Under the pieces are notes generated by a model. It worked only from the letters and a program-made list of their open reading frames with translations, was not told the origin of the DNA and searched no databases. From Porphyra umbilicalis (Eukaryota; Rhodophyta; Bangiophyceae; Bangiales; Bangiaceae), in the NCBI GenBank assembly GCA_002049455.2, contig KV918769.1, positions 186,001-250,000 on the forward strand: DNA of 64,000 nucleotides. The letters run 5' to 3'. Below, one piece after another: positions 42,659 to 56,346 of the stretch (the first letter of the stretch is position 1; each line of letters starts with the position of its first letter). A program made the position numbers and the translations under genes.

Positions 42659-42725
42659 CGGTCGCCGTGGCTCCTCGGCGCCGCCGGCCATGATGGCCGG
42701 CGGCGCCGAGGAGCCACGGCGACCG
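42659..42725. repeat. 67-bp near-perfect palindrome between the divergent LEA-like genes
   Basis: Positions 42659-42691 are the exact reverse complement of 42693-42725 with one G at the centre. The arms contain gccgccggccat/atggccggcggc. It lies about 195 bp upstream of the left TATA box and about 890 bp upstream of the right one. Confidence 0.92.
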
Positions 42726-43617
42726 GATGATCCGCTCGCCGCCGCGCCGGCGCGTCGCGCAGATTATTTATCCGCCGACAGGGCGAGCGCACTTGTTTGC
42801 ATCTCCGACACGCCGTCGCAGGCGGCGCTGCACAGAGCAAGGGGGAATCCGGGCGCCCCCCCCCCCCCCCCCCCTCTCTCCCCCGAATTTGGTGCGCCGC
42901 ACGGGCGCCCGCGCGCGGCCACGCTACGGCGGCGGTGCCCAACAGTGCAGGCCTCACCCGCCCGGCCCCCCGCGGCGGCTTGTCAGCACGCACCCTTGTG
43001 CAAACGTGCGGCTGCCAGCCGTGCTCAGCCGCGACGCCGCGTGCATGAAAATCACAGGGGGCGGGCGGACCGAGGGGGGAGGAGCGCCGACGGACGCTGC
43101 GTGTCGGCAGCGAGGCGGGGCGCTTGCCACTGCGCCCTCCCCGTGGCACCGACGCTTCCCCGACGACGTGATCCGCGCCAGCTTGCCTACCAAGAACCAT
43201 CGCAATCAATTGCAGGGCACACGCCACGGCCGTCTCCGCACCCAGTTTTCCGCAACCTCCCCTGCTGTTTCTGCCCGTATGGCCTGGTTTGCACACCGTG
43301 CCACACACGCTGCTGTGCACGTCGCGGCGGGGCTTGTCGTGCAACCTGTCGGTTCGCCAACCCTCCTTCCCTCCACCCCTTCCCCTCCGCGTTCCTTGTT
43401 TGCACCGTGCAGCGCCCGACCGTTGCTGGGCCGACCACAGGTGGTCGAGCTTGCACGACCCCGACATGCGGCTTGCAAGCCCGAGGGGCGCTTTGCAGGT
43501 CGTCGGCCACCGTGTACCGCGCAAGAAAGGTCGGGCAACAGCCCGACACGCGCCCGAGGGGCGGCGTGCTGGTGTGTCGGCAGCGTGCCAGTGCCCCAGC
43601 GGAGACGGATGGAAACG

Positions 43618-43623
43618 TATAAG
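43618..43623 (+). promoter_or_regulatory. TATA-like box of the right LEA-like gene
   Basis: TATAAG in aaacgtataagatggact, 197 bp before the start at 43820, followed by a C/A-rich leader. The distance mirrors that of the divergent paralogue, which supports both calls. Confidence 0.45.
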
Positions 43624-43819
43624 ATGGACTCGGGCTGACTCTCCTCGCCAACCACATCCGCTCCTCACCCAACCATCGCCGACCCGCCAGCCACACACCC
43701 TGCCATCTCCTACACAGACGACCAGCACTACCACCTTCACCACCCTCCCGTCTCCAGCGTCACTTCAAGCGCCACCGGTGGGTGACCACTTGCAGCTCCT
43801 CCGCTCCCTCGACGCAACC

Positions 43820-44578
43820 ATGACGGCCAGCAAGCACGCGACCGAGACGACCGCCGCCGCCGCCGCCACCGTCGGCGCGGCGGGCGCGGGCATCACCAAA
43901 GCCGCCACTGGCCTCGTCGCCGGCGCGGCGAGTGTGGCCGGCACCATCGGTTCCGCGCTGACCGGCGTCGGCGCGGAGCTCGTGCACGACACGGGGCGCG
44001 TCCTCGGCGGCGCGGCGGTGACGGCCAAGGCGGCGGGGCAGACGGTCGTCGGCGGCGCCAAGACGGCCACCGCGGCGGTGGCCGGGACGGAACGCCACGC
44101 CGACGACGGGTCGCTGCTGCCGGGCTACGGGCGGCTGGCGGGCGCCGACGGGCGGCTGGACGGCGCTGCCGGCGCGCGTGCCGTCGGCGCGTCGCCCGCC
44201 GGGGACGCGCACGCGGCGCCGCCGGCGCCCGTCGGCGCGTTTGGCGCCAACGAGGCGACGGTGGAAGAGGCGCTCGCGGCGCACGCGGGCATCCCGCCCG
44301 TGCCGTCGGTCGACGACGCGCGCCGCGCCGCCGACGCGTGGCGGGCGGCGGGCGGGGCGCGGGCGGGCACCGACGCCGTGGCGCCACCCGCCGACGATTT
44401 TGGCATGCAGCCGCCGTCGCCGACCGCCGTGGCCAACGACAAGACGGTGATGGGGGGGGTGGGCGGCAAGGCCCCGCGCCCGGCGGCGGCGGCCACGACC
44501 GACGGCGGCGGCGCCGAGGCGGCGCCGGCAACGACGCACGACGGGACGTTTGCCGAATTTGACGCGCCCCGCCTGTAG
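43820..44578 (+). CDS. Ala-rich LEA-like protein, paralogue of the gene at 41702-42277
   Basis: 252 residues from ATG 43820 (MTASKHATETTAAAAATVGA). Residues 1-95 repeat the pattern of the left gene: ITKAATGLVAGAASVAGTIG, VHDTGRVLGGAAVTAKAAGQ, TVVGGAKTATAAVAGTERH. The tail is longer (about 155 residues), with APVGAFGANEATVEEALAAH and a final FAEFDAPRL. No transmembrane segment is long or hydrophobic enough to be certain; the Ala/Val/Gly segment could lie on a membrane. Upstream in-frame codons are open back to 43289 but lie before the TATA box, so this ATG is preferred. The gene is divergent from its paralogue, consistent with an inverted duplication. Confidence 0.78.
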   Translation: MTASKHATETTAAAAATVGAAGAGITKAATGLVAGAASVAGTIGSALTGVGAELVHDTGRVLGGAAVTAKAAGQTVVGGAKTATAAVAGTERHADDGSLLPGYGRLAGADGRLDGAAGARAVGASPAGDAHAAPPAPVGAFGANEATVEEALAAHAGIPPVPSVDDARRAADAWRAAGGARAGTDAVAPPADDFGMQPPSPTAVANDKTVMGGVGGKAPRPAAAATTDGGGAEAAPATTHDGTFAEFDAPRL

Positions 44579-47335
44579 ACGGGTGGCCGCCGGACCGCGA
44601 GCAGGGGGGGGCGGCCGACGAGGTGAGGCGGCCGCGTGGGTGGCGGGAAGCCCGCAGAGACCGATGCATTGAGCGAGACCGACACATGTAGAGGGACCGA
44701 ACAACAGATATACATGTATGCTTTGAAGCGCTGGTGTTTCTTTATGCTCCCAGCATTGGCCCTGCCTCTGGTCCAGCTCGAGCTCCGCGTCACGAGCCGT
44801 CTGAGTCTGCTCGTTCCGCCAACTGCTGGGTCACCACGTCAAGGAACAGCCACACCATTAGAGAAGCGGTGGACCTGGGGACGGCGGGCTCCCCAGCCGA
44901 CCACGCCAGTGCTGGCCGGCGGCCTCGCCGCCAGACGACGGCCGCCGGGCGCAGCACCCTGCAGCAAAGCGGCGGGCGCAACGCCCGACGGCGGTCGCCG
45001 CCGGCGTGGCCCGCCGGCGCCTCGCTCCTGCGACATTTGGGCCCGGGGGGGGTGGCGTCTCGTGGGCAGGCCGTTGGGGACACGCGGGCGCGCCCCCCCC
45101 GGTATGGCGGGCGGGGACAACCACCCCCACGTGCGTGCGCCCGTGGACCCTCCGCGGCGGTCGCCGCCGCCGCGGGCGCGTCGGGGCGCCACGCCCCCCC
45201 CCCGACCGTGGCGCGCGCGGGGCACGTGCGCCCGCGCCGGGCGCGCGCCGACGGCACGGGGGGGAAACCGCGGCGGGTGGAGGCGCGCGGCGGCAGCGGG
45301 GGCGTCTGCGGCCGTGGCCCCAACTCGGCGGCCGCCCCCCCCACCCGCCCGCCGCCGCGGCGCCACGCCGCCCGACCGCGGCGGCGGGCCCGCGCGGCGC
45401 GCCCGCGACGCCGCCCGCGGCGAGCGGCGTGTGGCCACCCGCCCGCTTGTGCAGTCCACGGCGGTGGCGGCGTGCCCCCCCCCCCGCCGCCACCCCCGCG
45501 CGCTCGGTCCGTCGGCCACGGCCCGAGGCGCGCGCGGGCGGACGGGCGGGCGGGTCGGGGCGGGGACCGCCCCGCCATTGGCGGGGTGGAGGCGCCGGCC
45601 GGCCCGCCCCGACGACGCGCCACGACCGCCGACCAGACCGGCCGACGCTGAGGCCGCACCGCGGGCACGGTAGCGGGGCGCCCGACCCCCGCCATAGTGC
45701 GCGGCCGACGGGGGGGGGGCAGAGGCGCTCGGCAGACCCACTTGCATCGTCGCTGGGCCGGTCGGCCGGCAACGCGGCAACAAGGCGGACGCGGGGCCGC
45801 CCGCGCTGGTGGGACCCGGCGGCCGGCGGGGCGACCCCCACCCCCCCCCCCCCGAGCCGCCGGCGGGCGGCGGGCGGCGGGCGGCGGGCGGCTCGTTCCG
45901 CCGCCGCCCAGTGCCGCTGGGCCGACCGGCCTCGTCAGCGTCGTCGACGGCTGGCCGGGCCGGCGGCGGCGGGACACTGCGAGCCCCAAACGCCATCACC
46001 GCGAGGCGGGCCGGGGGCGGGACCGCATCTGATGGGCGCTCGGTTATGGTGCACGGAAAACACCTTGCGCCAGCCAGAGGCCCTGGGTTTGACAAGAGCC
46101 TCGCCCGCCCAAAAGGCTTGCGCATGAAGGGCCTGGTGCCACGCGTTCCAGGGACGAGACGCGCAGTCGTGGTGGTCCAATCGATGTGATCGATTGCAGC
46201 TTTCACAGTCAGCCACAAGTGGCCATCGAATGAAACTAGCGTGGGTATCAGTGCATCAACCCAGCCATCGATGCGGTCCTGGAGCCTGTGGGGCAACGGG
46301 CTGCACGACGTGAGACAAAGATATTGGACTATAAAACAATTACAGTGAATACCAGTAAAGAGTTGCTCTCGCGACCCTGAACTCAGGATACGTTGGCTGA
46401 GTGGCGCGTTTGCTCATTTGGGGTGTGGCCTCGCAACCCCGCGACTCATTTTGGCAACACCTGTCGTTCGCAAACCACCTGGACTGGCACAGAGAGGCCG
46501 CCACGCAAGCCCCCCCCCCTCCCCCGCGTCGTCCTCAACAACGCAACACCCCGGCCGCAACCAGCGCGCGCGTGCTCGCTCTCCGTGTGGTCACCCCCCC
46601 TCCGCGTCTCTGAGGTAGGGGGCGCTCCGCGTGCAACGGCAGCCGGCGCCGCGTGTCGTCGCACAGCTGCACGCACGCGTAGTGCGGCCCCCCCAACCGA
46701 CCGACCAGCAGCACAGCCGTCTGGGGCGGCACGTTCCCGCAACGCGAGCCCTCGCCGCGGCACCCTGCGCGTCCTTCGCTTCCCCTTTCTGCTGCCGCCC
46801 CTTGCCCCTCCTCGCTGGCGTGCGCGCTCTTCCCGCGCCTTGGCTTTTGTCCCCGCTAGCTCACCGGTCGTCGCCGACCTCCAGCACCATAGCCGGAGTG
46901 CCGGTTCCGACCCCCTTGCCGGCGTCCTGCTTCCCCCCACCCCCCCCCCGTAACCATCCCGTCCCGGCCGCACGGCGACGAGCGGATCTTTTTGGGCATC
47001 ACGCGGGAGTGTGGCTTTTTCGCACCTGTGTGTGGCGTGCTCCGTGCAGTCCGACCACTGGGTGTGGGGGCGCGTGACTGGCCACGCAGCCGCGGGGAGT
47101 GCCCGTGCGGGTGTGCCTAGCTGGACCTTCACGGTTGGTACCATCGCGAGGTCTACCGCCACCGGGCCGGCCGCGTGGGAGTGAGCGGGACCGTAGCGTT
47201 GGCGTGGCGGGCAAGCTCCGTGCGAGGGTGACGCTGTTGTTGCCCATTGCCGCGTTGTGCGGCTGCTGAGCTTGTGTTGGCCTTTGACCGTGCCGCGTCA
47301 GGTGCCGGTCGCCACCGTCCATCACCGTCGCCGGC
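44579..47335. other. Intergenic, mostly GC-rich, no gene recognised
   Basis: At 44860-46010 all six frames are open for long stretches because of composition; translations are Arg/Pro/Gly/Ala-rich on both strands without motifs. A ggcgggc tandem run lies near 45850-45895. At 46180-46390 it is AT-richer. At 46390-47330 there are short frames only; the last part is the 5' flank of calmodulin. Confidence 0.5.
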
Positions 47336-48512
47336 ATGCCTCGCGGGTCCTTGGACCTGACGGAGGAGACGATCAAGGAGTTCCGCGAGGCCTTCGCACT
47401 CTTTGTAAGTTTGGAGGGGGAAGCGGCCGGGGTGCTCGGATGCCATCAGTGCGACATGTCAGCGTGAAGCAAGATGTGGTTGGCCGTACTCCGTGCTGGC
47501 GGCGGCCGAGTGTGGGAGGAAGTGCTGGATGATAGGCGAAGGAGTGTTGCTGGACATTGGGTGGGGGGGGAAGACGGCACGGTCATGATGCCGACCATGT
47601 GGCTGCCGTACCGTCGGTGCGTCGTCATTGCATCACTGAGGGCGCCCTTTGCTGCTGCTAACCACGGCTTGTCCGATTGTTCACTCCGTGCATACATTCT
47701 GTCATGTGCTCTGCACCTCGTCATGCGCGTGTTCAACTTCCCCTGAACGCTGCTGGGATGTAGGACAAGGATGGGGATGGCTCCATCACCGCGTCGGAGC
47801 TGGGGGTCGTTATGAAGGGGATGGGTCAGAACCCCACCGACACGGAGCTCCAACAAATGATCAACGAGGTGGATGCGGACGGCAATGGGAAGATTGACTT
47901 CGCCGAGTTCGTCACCCTCATGGCCCGAAAGATGAACAACACGGACAAGGACTCTGAGATCTTTGAGGCGTTCAAGGTTTTCGTACGTTGCGTCGTCGGC
48001 ATGGGTTGGTTTGGGCGAGTGTTGAACAGCGCCGGGTGGGGCTGTGATGACGTCACAGCTTTTTTGGATCACACCCTGCGACGTGGGACGCCGTGTCCGC
48101 CGCCGCGTTCAAGACTCAGGCTGCGGCGTTTGGCGGGCGGTGGTTGTTGTCCTCCATGTCGTCTTGAACCTCACGGATCACCAGCGATGTTGTTGCTGCA
48201 TGGCGTATTGGCTTTGCCGCTGGTACCATCTCGTCGCCTGCAAGCGCGGTGCTAACGTCTTCCGTCGCTTTCTCATTGATTTCTATTTGTCAACGATGCA
48301 TTTTCTTGCTCTGGCTCTGCGCGTTGTCTACCCGCTGATGCCCACAGGACAAGGACGGGTCTGGGAAGATCGACGCCACCGAGCTCCGAAACATCATGAT
48401 GTCCCTCGGCGAGAACCTGTCGGACGAAGAGGTCAACCAGATGATCAAGGAGGCCGACTTGAACGGAGATGGGGAGATCGACTTTGACGAGTTCATGCGC
48501 ATGCTGAGCTGA
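47336..48512 (+). CDS. Calmodulin (three exons)
   Basis: Exons 47336-47404, 47764-47982 and 48348-48512 encode 150 residues, within one residue of the standard length. The introns start GTAAGT and GTACGT and end TAG and CAG; both are in phase 0. The protein has four EF-hands. Loop 1 is [12 protein letters not shown] and loop 2 [12 protein letters not shown]. Loop 3 is [12 protein letters not shown] and loop 4 [12 protein letters not shown]. All calcium-coordinating positions are acidic or Asn as expected, and EFREAFALF and EIFEAFKVF mark the incoming helices. Calmodulin is the main cytosolic calcium sensor, binding target proteins through its two lobes. Small differences from animal calmodulin (N-terminal MPRGSLD, linker [12 protein letters not shown]) are normal for algae. 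The gene lies upstream of, and in the same direction as, the ZNG1-like gene. Confidence 0.96.
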
Positions 48513-49290
48513 GCACCATCTCTTCCCTCCACACTTCTTGTTCTCTTTCCTCCTATCTGTTGGTTCTCGTCTGTCGCTGTCCGGGTTGTGTTGTTTGTAC
48601 TTGCTCCCTTGTTTGTCTTCCCGCGCTGTTGTGTTTGTCTCCTGTTCACAGAAAAAATTGTTTCACTGTTTTGGGCTTTATCTTTTTCCCGTGACACGCG
48701 TTTAAGGTGATGGGAAGGGCAGGGACTGGTTGCACACGCGCCATCGTCAGCTGGGATTTCCCTCTGTGCTGCGCAATGCGAAACGAACTGATGTGTGGTT
48801 GCCTATCAAGCCACGAACAACAGCCTTCTATGATGGAAGCCATGCAGGGATCCTTGGTTACACTTGGAAGTACGTCAACGTATTGCGACATGTACTATGG
48901 CGCCTGGGCCCAGGTCCGCGCCCAAGACAACCGTGGTGTCTTGGCGCAAACCAACATCCTCGTTTCTTTGTGTCGACTGAGAAACGAAAGCGGCACGTGC
49001 GCCATATTTTACAGTGTCCGATCACAGACCCCCTCCTATTGGTCAATAGCGCCGACCGTCGCAACTTCGTCTTGCGCGACATTTCGCCGTCGAAAACTGC
49101 ATGCGAACCGCTTCAAGCAGTCGTAGGCGGAAGTAGCGCAGGCTGTATCGCTCCTCCAGCCACAACGGTGGGGGCCTCGTTGCTGTGCCCACATCGGTGG
49201 GTTACTGCTCTTGCTCCCTCCTTTCTGTGCGATTGTCTGTTGGTCTTCGTCGTGGAATCTCCATTGACGGCATCCAGCGACGGGGCGGTG
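48513..49290. other. Calmodulin 3' flank and 5' flank of the GTPase gene
   Basis: 778 bp. T-rich just after the calmodulin stop (a likely 3' UTR), then moderate GC. The frame of the next gene is open back to 48730, but the translation before 49291 lacks the composition of a conserved domain, so it is treated as non-coding. Confidence 0.5.
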
Positions 49291-51420
49291 ATGGCGACGC
49301 CAGCGACGACACTGGCAGAGGCGTCTGTGACAATGCCAGCCGAGGCACCAGCAGCGATTGACGTCACGGCACCAGCTGCTGTTGAACGAGAGACCTCGAT
49401 GGCGCACTCCGCGGTGACCTCTTCTCCGTTAGGGGTGACAACGCCCCCTGCTGACTCCAGTCTCCCACGCGTGACCGTCCTGTCGGGTTTCCTTGGCAGT
49501 GGCAAAACGACGCTGCTCAAACATCTCCTCACCGCCGCCCCTTCCGGGACACGCGTGGCGGTCGTGGTCAATGACATGGCGGAAATCAACATCGATGCGT
49601 CGCTCATCCGGCGGGTCGGCTCCGCGCCCGCTGGCACCGCCGGCGTGCCGCTGGCGGCCTCCGCCGCCGCCACCTCAGACGCATCGACGGTGGCGGCACC
49701 TGGAGCGCCGACCATGGTGGAGCTCCACAACGGGTGCATCTGCTGCACGCTCCGCGACGACTTGATCGACCATCTGGCAGCGCTCGCGCGCACCGCCCCG
49801 CCGTTTGACGCGATTATCGTCGAGTCGACAGGCGTGGCGGAGCCGCGGCCGGTGGCGGAGAGCTTCCAGTTTGAGGTTGACCCGGCGCCGGCGCCGGCTG
49901 CCGCCGGGAGAGTCAGTGACGCGGCAACGGTTGCGGGCGGCGGCGCGGATGGCGGCGGCGACGGTGCAGCGAATGGCAACGGCACGGCCGATGGAGCGGC
50001 CGGCGAGGTCCCTTCTCGACGGCGGCAGCGGGAGGCGGTGGCGCTTAACGACATTGCGCCGCTGGACACGCTCGTGACAATGGTGGACGTGTCGACGTTT
50101 GGAGAGATGCTCGCCACGACCGACGCGCCCGTCGACCGGTGGGGCCCATCGGGTGCCAAGGCGGCCGCCTCGGACGGCGGGGCCGCTGGTGGGACGAGCG
50201 ACGCGGCGGCGAAGCCCGCTGCTACCACCGAGTCCGCCGCGCAGGCCGAGGCTGAAGAGTTTCGCCCGCTCTCCCAGCTGCTTGTCGAGCAAGTCGAGTA
50301 CGCCAACGTCGTCGTCCTCAACAAAACCGACCTAGTGCCGGCAGCGACCGTCGCTGCGGTCCGCGCGCAGGTGCGGGCGCTCAACCGTACGGCAGAGGTG
50401 GTGGAGACCTGCCACAGCCGCGTGCCGTTTGCGCGGGTCGTTGCGACGCGTGCGTTTGACGACCTCCGCCTGCGGTCGGGGGCCGGGTGGTTGAGCGACA
50501 TGCGCGCGGCCGACGGGGGGTCGGATGGCGTGCCGCGGCCGCGGCCCGCCGCCGACGACGCGTTGGCGGGCGCGGTGCGCTCCGAGCTAGCCGAATTCAA
50601 CCTCTCCTCGTTCGTGTACCACCGCCGGCGCCCGTTTCATCCGGTCCGCCTGGCGGCCGCCCTCGATGCCCTGTGCGGGCTGGGCGAGGTGGTCCTCCGC
50701 GCCAAGGGTTTTGTGTGGGTGGCGACGCGCCATGAGCTGTTTGGGGACTTGTCCAAGGCGGGTGCGACGTGGACGCTCGGCCGGGGTGGCACGTGGCTCG
50801 TTACAGACCCTTACTACCGGCGGCTAGCAGCGCGCAAGTTTGGCATCCCACCACCGTACTACGTGCCGGCAACGGCGGGGCCGGACGCGGCCCTGTCAGC
50901 GGCCGAGGAGCGCGACCGGGCGGCAGCCACGGAACGTGGCACCGCGGTGGGCGCAACAGGGGAGGATGATGGGGAGGAGGTGGATGAGTTTGCGGCAGCG
51001 GCGCTCGCAGACTTTGACCCCCTTCTCGGCGACCGCCGGCAGGAGGTGGTGGTGATTGGCCGCGGCATGTCGAAACCGGTCGTGGAGGAGGTGCTCGACG
51101 CGGCGCTGCTCAAGGACAACGAATTTGCGGTCGGCAGCCGCCAGTGGGCGCTGCTGCCGGACGAGCTGGACGGGTGGAGCGATGGGGACAACGAAAACGA
51201 CAACGTTGGGTCGGACAGGGACGAGAGTGGGAGTGGATCGGACGGGGACGATAGTGGGAGTGGTTCGGACGGGGGTGACGGGGAGGCGGCCGAGGTCGGC
51301 CGCGGTGGCCGTGCCAACGCGGACTGTACGTCAGTACATACGCCTGGTAAGCGCGCGTTGGACGGCGCCGCGGAGGGTGACGTGGTGACAAGCAAGCCAA
51401 AGAAGGGTAAGTCTGCCTAG
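49291..51420 (+). CDS. COG0523 GTPase, ZNG1/CobW-type metal chaperone
   Basis: 709 residues from ATG 49291. COG0523 G3E GTPases move metals to client proteins; the ZNG1 group gives zinc to methionine aminopeptidase in eukaryotes. Motifs: PRVTVLSGFLGSGKTTLLKH with Walker A at 66-73, AVVVNDMAEINIDASL (switch region), HNGCICCTLRDDL with the CxCC metal site at 149-152, IIVESTGVAEPRPVAESFQF, and VVVLNKTDLVP with the NKTD guanine-specificity motif at 344-347. The C-terminal CobW_C domain includes FNLSSFVYHRRRPFHPVRL, AKGFVWVATRHELFGDLSKA and RGGTWLVTDPYY. The protein is longer than usual because of Ala/Gly-rich inserts (about 113-138, 195-245 and 285-322) and an acidic Ser/Asp-rich tail. Intronless. 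It is convergent with CDC48, 280 bp between stops. Confidence 0.92.
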   Translation: MATPATTLAEASVTMPAEAPAAIDVTAPAAVERETSMAHSAVTSSPLGVTTPPADSSLPRVTVLSGFLGSGKTTLLKHLLTAAPSGTRVAVVVNDMAEINIDASLIRRVGSAPAGTAGVPLAASAAATSDASTVAAPGAPTMVELHNGCICCTLRDDLIDHLAALARTAPPFDAIIVESTGVAEPRPVAESFQFEVDPAPAPAAAGRVSDAATVAGGGADGGGDGAANGNGTADGAAGEVPSRRRQREAVALNDIAPLDTLVTMVDVSTFGEMLATTDAPVDRWGPSGAKAAASDGGAAGGTSDAAAKPAATTESAAQAEAEEFRPLSQLLVEQVEYANVVVLNKTDLVPAATVAAVRAQVRALNRTAEVVETCHSRVPFARVVATRAFDDLRLRSGAGWLSDMRAADGGSDGVPRPRPAADDALAGAVRSELAEFNLSSFVYHRRRPFHPVRLAAALDALCGLGEVVLRAKGFVWVATRHELFGDLSKAGATWTLGRGGTWLVTDPYYRRLAARKFGIPPPYYVPATAGPDAALSAAEERDRAAATERGTAVGATGEDDGEEVDEFAAAALADFDPLLGDRRQEVVVIGRGMSKPVVEEVLDAALLKDNEFAVGSRQWALLPDELDGWSDGDNENDNVGSDRDESGSGSDGDDSGSGSDGGDGEAAEVGRGGRANADCTSVHTPGKRALDGAAEGDVVTSKPKKGKSA

Positions 51421-51700
51421 GCAGGCGTGCGTACATGGAGAGAATATGAACAGGTCTTCCTTCGTGGGACGTGCGTACTAGCTGGACAAACGTCACACAG
51501 GCTCGCACGCAAGACACACAAAACAGGATGAAGAAAAACAAAGAAAACGCGAGGAGTGGGAATCAAAACCCCACTGCAGCCGCAGTAAGCAGCCATCACA
51601 TCACATGCAATGACGTGCGCAGCAAAGAAGGTGCTCCTGCGGTGCTCGCAGCCGCACAGCGGGGGACACCACCTCTACACCGACCGGCCGACTTACGAGC

Positions 51701-54860
<3,160 letters not shown>

Positions 54861-55030
54861 TTGCTGTCTTCCCAATTTTGGCCGATCCCGTCGACCAAGA
54901 GGGGTGATCAACAGTGTGAAACAGCGTCTCAGCCATCCGCTCAGCCGGATAAAGCCAATTGACCAATGGGCAGCTGATCCAGACCCCTTCTTGACTTTGA
55001 CCACATCGGCCAAAATTGGGAAGACAGCAA
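54861..55030. repeat. Inverted repeat with 26-bp arms and 118-bp spacer
   Basis: Positions 54861-54886 (ttgctgtcttcccaattttg...) are the exact reverse complement of 55005-55030. The spacer has no coding signal. It lies just downstream of the hAT remnant on the minus strand. Confidence 0.88.
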
Positions 55031-55159
55031 TAGGGTTGTGCAACACGCCCCTTTTTGAAGGGCGTGTGGTCGTGAAACGTAAAGACACGCCCTAAACACG
55101 CCCTTGAACACTAAACACGCCCAACACGCCCTAAAGTAACACCCATAAAACTCCAAGTA

Positions 55160-55369
55160 GCACCTACCAATGCTCTGCCTAAACCGCTCCATACGATACA
55201 CAATCTTGGCGCTGGCCAGATACCACCTCGTGTCAATCACATCCTTGAGCAGCACGTTGGTCTGACCAGGACCGCGGCCGCTGCCTGCCGCGCTCGACGC
55301 CCCACCCACTGCAGCAGCGACACCCTCCGTGCCGACGCTCCGCGCCACGTAAGTCTCGCAAATGCTCAC
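55160..55369 (-). pseudogene. Probable hAT transposase remnant
   Basis: A minus-strand frame from 55369 reads MSICETYVARSVG, a Gly/Ser/Ala linker, then LLKDVIDTRWYLASAKIVYR and MERFRQSIG before it loses protein character near 55160. The D-V-x-T-R-W followed by a helix with a basic face resembles the conserved DVxTRWNS block of hAT transposases. No N-terminal zinc finger or C-terminal dimerisation domain is seen. The sequence beyond is full of cacgcccta/acacgccc repeats (55080-55140). Short and partial, so the family call is tentative. Confidence 0.35.
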
Positions 55370-56346
55370 AAGATCAGACTCTCGGAGGCGAGGCGGCTGG
55401 CTGGCGCCGTTGATTTCCGACGCTTAGTCATTCGCTGTCGCCTCTCCCCGCTCGCGGCATGCCTGGGACACCTCGTCCAACTCTTGCGGTATGCTTCTGG
55501 CGTCGGATGCGAGGCCTGCGACCGCACCCGCGTCAGCGTCGTTCTCGTTGTCGGCAGCGGGGGGGGGGCTTCACTCGTCCTCGTAGTCATCATCGGGGTC
55601 CACCATTCCGCCGGCATCTTGACCAACATCGCCCACGCGGGACCCCAGTGACACCGTCTGGCGCGGCCCCGCCTCTTTGGCTAGCGCAGCTCGCATTTGC
55701 GGCACCACCTTGGTTATGTCTGTAGCATATCTCTGCTCCCAATTGGCAATTGGTCACAAGTAGCCCCCTTGACGGGCCAAAGCCCATGTATTGGGGGAAT
55801 TGACTTGTGGCATGCTCTTTGGGGGGTTACTTCCGCACTGTTCATTTTTTATTGTTTGTTTGCTTGCCTGTCTTATCTGTCTGCCGGCACTCATTACGAT
55901 CGCTTGTGATCGGACGGTCGATCGACCAGTGCCCTCGTTTTTATTGAATCACCATGGGTCCGGGGTCGCCGTCGTGGGCACCACCCGGCTCCTCATCGGA
56001 TGCCCTTCAACAAAAGGTCTTTCTTCCTCGCCGCGACGGCGATGGAACTCGCTTTATTGCTTGGCTACGGTCGGTCCCAATACGCTGGTAATTGCACCAA
56101 CGTTATTAATACCACATTTGGTGGAGCAGCAGGGGATACCCTCGCCTTCATCGTGCCTCGCGGCACGGTGTTCCCGAGAACTTTCTCGCTGCCTCATGGC
56201 ATTTTGACGGTGTCGACACGGTCGCTTGGCGCGCGGGGCGTAAGCCATCGACTTGTGGGCGTGGTGCCGGGGGCATCACGATTGAGATCTTCGACTTTGG
56301 CGCGCAGGGCGTTAGCCAAGTCGGAACACTTTGTTCAGGTCCCAGT
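55370..56346. other. Intergenic, no gene recognised
   Basis: Mixed composition. Short frames at 55366-55629 (-) and 56000-56533 (+) show no domain. It might include the 5' end of the Gag-bearing element, but no long terminal repeat or primer-binding site was recognised. Confidence 0.4.

Noticed and set aside
44790..46296. Long overlapping frames on both strands, up to 485 codons
   Set aside because: Composition-driven openness, no motif, and no frame looks better than the others.
55080..55140. Telomere-like ccctaaa words
   Set aside because: Only two scattered copies within cacgccc repeats, not a telomeric array.
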